Of a stretch of DNA of 64,000 nt, positions 58,936-64,000 are shown piece by piece (positions within the stretch are counted from its first letter, which is position 1; every line of letters begins with the position of its first letter). Source of the stretch: Terebella lapidaria (lineage: Eukaryota; Annelida; Polychaeta; Terebellida; Terebellidae); assembly GCA_949152475.1 (NCBI GenBank), contig OX424555.1, positions 16,262,868 to 16,326,867 on the forward strand. The letters are read 5' to 3'. The notes below the pieces were generated by a model. The model saw only the letters and a list, made by a program, of their open reading frames with translations. It did no database searches and was not told the DNA's origin. The position numbers and the translations under genes were made by a program.

Positions 58936-59950
58936 TGTTGCCATAGAAACTCCGTGAAATTACAGCGCCTAAAGACTGCGATTGGTCAGGTGTTTTTGTT
59001 TTATTATTAAACTGAAGCATTTTGATATTCACCATATGTTCACGATATATCACAAGTGTCCACCATAACCGATACCGATCTTTATTGGTTTTATTATTAT
59101 TTTAATATTGTTTTAATATTAATTTTTAGAATAAATTTTACACTGTACATAAATACAATTTATCCGGTCTCATGTCAGCATCCAAATAGTTTTGTTTTTT
59201 TTCATTTTTGAAATATTCTTTTTCTTATATTTCCGTTCGAGGCGTTCTTTGAAATATATATGACGGCTATATGTAGCATGAGTAGATTTCATTGTTATGC
59301 ATATCGTGATATCCAGTGAGTTTTATTATATTGTAAACATATGCATGTTCAAATCTATAATGGAAAGCTGATATATTCTGTATTACTCCTCAGAAATACT
59401 TAGACTGACATTCCTTTTATTCTACAATCGTTCGGTTTGTATATATATATTCGATTACGGCGGAATATTTATTCGGTAAGCTATTTCAACGAATATTGTA
59501 AAGTTATAAGGATTCCACCAATTTTATATCTATCAAGTATGGACACTATGATTTTTCTTCGCATTATGGTATATACATGTAATATCTGTATATATTTTAG
59601 ATGGTTAGTTTTCGTTCAAAGGTTTATTCAAGATGAACTAAACAACCAGAATTCTCCTTGAAGTCGACTGCAATGCAGATAACACTTGACAATGGTTTGA
59701 CCAATCAGTCGACTCGCTGCGGGGAAATAAGAGAGTATGGGTTGTAGGTGTGTGTGTGTGGGGGGGGGGGGTGAAGGTGAGGTGATACCTATGATTGGCG
59801 GAGTGACAAACCACACCTTTTAGCATGCAGATATAATTTATTACGAGGGAGTATACTGTATACTAAATAATATCAGCATGGGCCTGAATATCAATTATAA
59901 AAAATAACGCATAATTCAAGCAAGCAATATGATGTTTCGCAATCGATATT
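58936..59950. other. AT-rich unassigned stretch with a poly(G) run at about 59760
   Basis: No gene supported. GTGTGTGTGG followed by about ten G at 59750-59770. Confidence 0.45.
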
Positions 59951-59954
59951 AGCA

Positions 59955-60395
59955 GGCAACTGCTATCTCGCCTCGGCCAATTGCTTTCTCGCCTCGGCGA
60001 ACTGTTATCTCGCCTCGGCCAATTGTTATCTCGCCTCGGCGAACTGTTAACTCGCCTCGGCAAACTGCTAACTCGCCTCTGCCAACTACTAAAAGGCCAG
60101 TTGTGTAACACATCTAAATGGCAACCACAGTTCGCTGAGGCGAGTTAGCAGTTCGCCGAGGCGAATTAACAGTTCGCCGAGTCGAGTTAACACTTCGCCG
60201 AGGCTAACTACTAAGTTGCCAGTTATGTAATCCTTACAAACGGCAGCCACAGTTCGCCGAGGCGAGTTAGCAGTTCGCCGAGATAACAGTTCGCCGAGGT
60301 GAGATAACAGTTCGCCGCTCGAGGCGAGTTAGCAGTTCGCCGAGGCGAGTTAGCAGTTCGCCGAGGCGAGATAACAGTTCGTCGAGGCTAGCTTC
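59955..60395. repeat. Orientation-switching minisatellite (CGCCGAGGCGAG)
   Basis: The left part (59960-60090) has about six copies of CTCGCCTCGGCGAACTGTTA. The right part (60125-60395) has about twelve copies of the reverse complement (AACAGTTCGCCGAGGCGAG). The spacer ACTACTAA..GGCCAGTTGTGTAA, with CGGCAGCCACAGTTCG-type sequence, occurs twice in direct order (60087 and 60208). It is a foldback-capable array. Confidence 0.9.
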
Positions 60396-60469
60396 ATAAT
60401 AGACTGATTGATGTATTACGCTGAAAAAATACATCTGATTTAAAGGGGAACTATATGGGATTTTGTTTT

Positions 60470-60722
60470 TAGGGGATTTCCAAGACGTTTTATTCGTGAA
60501 TAGAATGTTTTAGTCGCGAATAGAACGTTTTATTCGCGAATAGAACGTTTTATTTGTGAATAGAACGTTTTATTCGCAAATAGAATAGTTTTATTCGCGA
60601 ATAGAACGTTTTATTGGTGAATAGAATGTTTTATTCGCAAATAGAACGTTTTATTCGTGAATAGAACGTTTTATTCGCAAATAGAATAGTTTTATTCGCG
60701 AATAGAACGTTTTATTCGTGAA
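60470..60722. repeat. 20-bp tandem array with TTCGCGAA core
   Basis: About twelve copies of GAACGTTTTATTCGCGAATA with variants TTCGTGAA and TTCGCAAA. Every unit is nearly self-complementary around TTCGCGAA. The array ends exactly at the start of LINE-derived sequence at 60723. Confidence 0.95.
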
Positions 60723-60728
60723 AAATAA

Positions 60729-61220
60729 CCCAGCCCAGCCCCAGCTTCCCAGCATCCACAGAACAGTGGCGCCCCTGACACCGTGTCCGCAGATGTCTCA
60801 CGGAATTTATCACGGCCTTCAGGCATCCAAAAGACGATATCTTCTGTTCCCGATAATACCCGTGTTGCAGCGTCAGAGGGACCGCTCCGCACCCAAGTTC
60901 TGCAGCCGCGGACGTCTGCTTCTACTTCTGTTTCCCCTCATGTCGTCCTGCGCTCTGCCAAGTCTGTACTCGGACCACGCCATGGCGAGGTACTGGCACT
61001 TGTTAGGCCCCGGCCTGGCGGCACTCCTACGAGACGATACAATCAGATACGTGATCATCCAGCGTCTCAAAGGGATTTCGTTGCCACCCCTGTGTCCTCT
61101 CGTGATTCTAAGAGGAAGGACATATCCCCTCCCAGTGACGCCGACAAACAGCCTGACAAGAAACCTTCGATGTCTAAAAGTCTCAAGGACTATTTTCCTC
61201 CTTCCTCTAATATGTGCTGA
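60729..61220 (+). CDS. C-terminal part of LINE ORF1
   Basis: A plus-strand frame is open from the element's 5' edge to a TGA at 61220. The composition is Ser/Pro/Arg/Lys-rich. It starts PSPAPASQHP and ends SKRKDISPPSDADKQ, then KKPSMSKSLKDYFPPSS. This resembles the disordered basic tail of an RNA-binding LINE ORF1, in a different frame from ORF2. The N-terminal part (commonly PHD, RRM/zinc-knuckle or esterase) is lost by truncation, and no start is native. Confidence 0.6.
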   Translation, partial: PSPAPASQHPQNSGAPDTVSADVSRNLSRPSGIQKTISSVPDNTRVAASEGPLRTQVLQPRTSASTSVSPHVVLRSAKSVLGPRHGEVLALVRPRPGGTPTRRYNQIRDHPASQRDFVATPVSSRDSKRKDISPPSDADKQPDKKPSMSKSLKDYFPPSSNMC

Positions 61221-64000
61221 TATCACATGTTGTATTGATGTTTCCATTACATATTGTCATCTATCAGTCCATGTTTTCACTTACATGTATGTGGCACGGT
61301 ATTCAGCAGTTGACCAATTAGTTGGCATTGTCATTCCCCAATTGCATATGTCTAATATTGCTATCGGTGCTATTACAGTGTTTCGTTTCGTATGTATACA
61401 TAATGTTCCTTTTGCTCATGTCGAGTTAACATCTTGTTTCCTTGAAGTCTACTTTTTCACTCATTTGTTAATTCACGTGCTTACTTGTGCTAATCTTTTT
61501 GTTGTTCTTATAGATTTCCGAGCAATAATCATGCATAACGGGCTCCATTTTGCTGATGACAATTCAGTGTCGTCATTCCTATATGTTTATGTATTCAATC
61601 AATTATCAAAATACGTAGCAATTGTAAGATTGCTTGATGTTGCCATTTTTCTCGTATGTTCTTGTATTTTTGCTTTTGGTGTCAGCATCATGCCATATAA
61701 TATATTCAAGCATAATGTTCTCTCTGTTGATATATGGTTCAGTCGAATATTGAACTTCTTGAATATTTTCGGGTCTGAGTGGACTTACTTCCAACGTGAT
61801 ACATGTTCATGTATATTATCATTTCGCAGATTGGCATATACCCACAAAAACATATTTCCCAGAATGCCTTATCAGAAATTTCATGAAAGCATTGGTGGCC
61901 GTACTTGTACATTGGTCTCATGTTATAGCGACAATCATATGTTTTGTTTAATCGTGAGAACTATTCTACTCCTCCTGGCAGGAGATATTGAGCTGAACCC
62001 TGGTCCCATTCAGCAACATAAAATGCCTGGGAATAGCCTTAATGTATGCCATTTGAATATACAAAGTATCAAGCGCAATGCTGATAAGATGAACCAATTA
62101 TCTCTGCAGCTTGGTGGTGTGTATGACATCATCACGTTATCGGAGACTTGGCTCGAACCTGGCATTCCGAATGACGAATATAAAATTCAGGGTTATCATC
62201 CCATTTTCCGGCGAGACCGGCCTAACAATATCCCTGGAGGAGGCGTTGCTGTCTGGGTATCTTGTGACCTAGTGGCACGAAGACGTTATGATCTGGAGTT
62301 AGCCGATATCGAGGCGATGTGGCTTGAAGTGAGGTCTCACAACAATGTATTTTTACTGAGCACCATCTATCGTCCTCCCTCTTCCAAAATTTCATTTTAG
62401 GATAATTTGCAAGTCATGTTGGATAACACGAAACACACTGGTATTCAACATGTGATGTTAATTGGTGACTTTAATTCCGATGATAACACCCGAGAAGGTG
62501 TGAATTTCAATACTTTCATTAATGCGAATCAGTTGGCTTCACACATAAATGAACCAACACGCATTACACAGAGAACTGCTACCTGCCTAGATCGGATTAT
62601 TAGCAACATGACTGATTTTGTGAAAGATATGAGAGTCCTTGCTCCTTTACACAATAATGATCATTGCACAATAGGTATAACGCTGAATTTCACTGTGAAG
62701 AGAAGCCGGTGTTATACACGTGTAATGTGGGATTACAACCGAGCGGATGTCACTGGTCTTTGCGCTCACCTTGCCGATGTTCCATGGAACGCTATCTGTG
62801 ACAATTATGTGGACATAGATAAAGCGACAGAGGCATGGACAGAAACCATGACGGTCGCAGCCAAACAATACATACCAAACAGAATTGTCTGTGTACGTCG
62901 CAATGACAAACCTTGGTACTCTACCGGCTTGAGACGACTGAGACGCAAAGTTCACAGAAGTCATAAACGAGCCAAAACTTCGAAAACAGATGCCAATTGG
63001 TCGGCATACCGTAAACTTCGTAATGAATATATACAACAATGTCGTGACGCCCAGGATAGATATGACACAGAACAAATCAGAAAATTATCTGACTGCAACT
63101 TTTCATCGAATGACTATTGGAAGTTGTTCAAGTCTGTGTTGGGTGTCAGTGTTAATCAGTCATGTCCTGCATTACACGATGCTGATCACATCGTTAATGA
63201 GCCTCTTGACAAATGTAACTTGTTCAATGATATATTTTTATCGAAATCCACAATAGATGATTCATCGGGCTATTTACCAGATTTCGATCAATCTGATAGT
63301 GCCCCATCGTTATCATCGATCGATATAACTGAGCGTTAAATCACTGAACAGTTATCTTTGTTGAATCCTTCCAAAGCCTATGGTCCGGATGGAATTGGTC
63401 CTAGGTTGCTGAGGATGACAAAACATGTTATCCTTGAACCGTTACTAAACATTTTCAACACCAGTTTGAAACAAAAGAAAATGCCGGCCATATGGAAGCG
63501 TGCAAACGTAATACCTATTTATAAGAAAGGGGACCGCAGTGATCCTTCTAACTATAGACCGGTCTCCCTGCTAAATACCACTTCAAAGGTATTTGAGAAA
63601 ATCATTTTAAAATATATTTTCAATCATTTACGCGACATTTCTGCTCTATCTAAGTGGCAGTCAGGTTTTATGCCAGGTTCTTCAACCATGTGCCAACTAC
63701 TTGAGGTATATCATAAATTCTGCCAACAAGTGGACAATGGCAAAGAAGTACGTGTAGTATTCCTTGATATCAGTAGAGCCTTTGATCGTGTCTGGCACAA
63801 AGGTCTGTTGTATAAACTAAAGAGAGTCGGTATCCAGGGTGAAGTCCTCTGCTGGCTGAGTGATTACTTGGATCACCGACAACAACGTGTAAGCTTAGAT
63901 GGTGTAAACTCCCAATGGGGAACCATCTCCGCTGGCGTGCCCCAAGGTTCTATTTTGGGTCCGTTGTTATTTTTGATATTTATTAATGACATCACTGAGG
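61221..64000 (+). pseudogene. LINE ORF2: leader, 2A-like, APE endonuclease, RT, two nonsense codons
   Basis: One frame runs to the window end, broken only by TAG at 62398-62400 and TAA at 63337-63339. About 250 hydrophobic residues precede LLLLAGDIELNPGP, an exact DxExNPGP-type 2A motif (last Pro at 62005-62007) that in related LINEs makes ribosomes skip a peptide bond. The APE domain then shows HLNIQSI (Asn), SETWL (Glu), IGDFNSDD (Asp/Asn) and NNDHCTI (Asp/His). The RT shows PSKAYGPDGIGP, NYRPVSLLN, FLDISRAFDRVWH and GVPQGSILGP, and the YADD box lies beyond the window. The endonuclease nicks target DNA and the RT copies element RNA there. The stops make this copy inactive unless read through. 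Confidence 0.88.
61978..62007 (+). promoter_or_regulatory. 2A-like ribosome-skipping motif
   Basis: The codons spell A-G-D-I-E-L-N-P-G-P. The D-[VI]-E-x-N-P-G-P signature is complete, and the preceding residues (TILLLL) are hydrophobic or helix-forming, as in active 2A sequences. Separation would occur between the last Gly and Pro, releasing the leader from the APE-RT polyprotein. Activity is inferred from the motif. Confidence 0.85.

Larger units (their letters stand above)
60723..64000 (+). mobile_element. CR1-like LINE with 2A-like motif, 5'-truncated, runs off window
   Basis: Order: end of ORF1 (to 61220), a long open hydrophobic leader, a 2A-like motif at 61978-62007, APE endonuclease, RT. 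The GVPQGSILGPLLFLIF box and FLDISRAFDRVWH are typical of the CR1/Jockey group. It begins immediately after a tandem array, so it is 5'-truncated or inserted there. The 3' end lies outside the window. Confidence 0.9.

Noticed and set aside
60873-61247. Minus-strand Arg-rich frame
   Set aside because: Antisense shadow of LINE ORF1.

Overview
The window looks like nuclear DNA of an invertebrate animal. It has spliced genes with GT-AG introns, animal receptor and trafficking domains, an AT-rich background, and many non-LTR retrotransposons, minisatellites and foldback elements. A lophotrochozoan, most likely a mollusc, fits best. This rests on an acetylcholine-binding-protein-like gene (a type best known from molluscs and annelids), a CR1-like LINE carrying a 2A-like motif, and abundant GACCTTGA-type tandem repeats. 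It is inference, not proof.

Layout. 0-24 kb is dominated by repeats. One LINE family, with RNase H, a C-terminal Cys/His tail and a 3' end that runs into (TTC)n, is present as at least a dozen 5'-truncated copies, all on the + strand; the longest is 22742-23805. A second LINE with a large RT open frame (13376-15774) sits inside one of these copies. The same LINEs have shredded a minus-strand multidomain gene or old transposon. Its surviving pieces are an SGNH-hydrolase-like block (16497-16169), C2H2-like zinc fingers (12941-12040), a SWIM-type finger (11560-11219) and a PHD-like finger (10402-10190). A THAP remnant (about 7199-6891) and a frameshifted orphan gene (8950-9892) lie nearby.

24-30 kb holds the cleanest host locus: eight plus-strand exons that encode the BAR domain of an SNX5/SNX6/SNX32-type sorting nexin. 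An uninterrupted 540-codon single-pass membrane protein gene lies in one of its introns on the same strand.

33.7-38.7 kb (minus strand) holds a five-exon gene whose phases all join. It encodes a signal peptide plus a nicotinic-receptor ligand-binding domain and then stops just before where the first transmembrane helix would begin, as in secreted acetylcholine-binding proteins. Its fourth intron is a near-complete inverted-repeat minisatellite inserted in the Cys-loop coding region.

43.2-44.5 kb (minus) holds a class A GPCR frameshifted once in TM6. 54.2-55.8 kb (minus) holds a complete three-exon gene for a small secreted protein of two tandem Cys-rich domains. Several foldback or MITE-like palindromes lie at about 16.9, 18.8, 40.2, 41.0, 45.4 and 47.9 kb.

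58-64 kb contains three minisatellites, one switching orientation. A 5'-truncated CR1-like LINE then runs off the window end, with an ORF1 tail, a long hydrophobic open leader, a 2A-like motif, an APE endonuclease and the RT. Its ORF2 has two in-frame stops.

The host genes appear to be unrelated neighbours. What organises the window is mobile DNA: LINE hits inside a gene, inside other LINEs and repeatedly at one site, and palindromic elements in intergenic and intronic positions.
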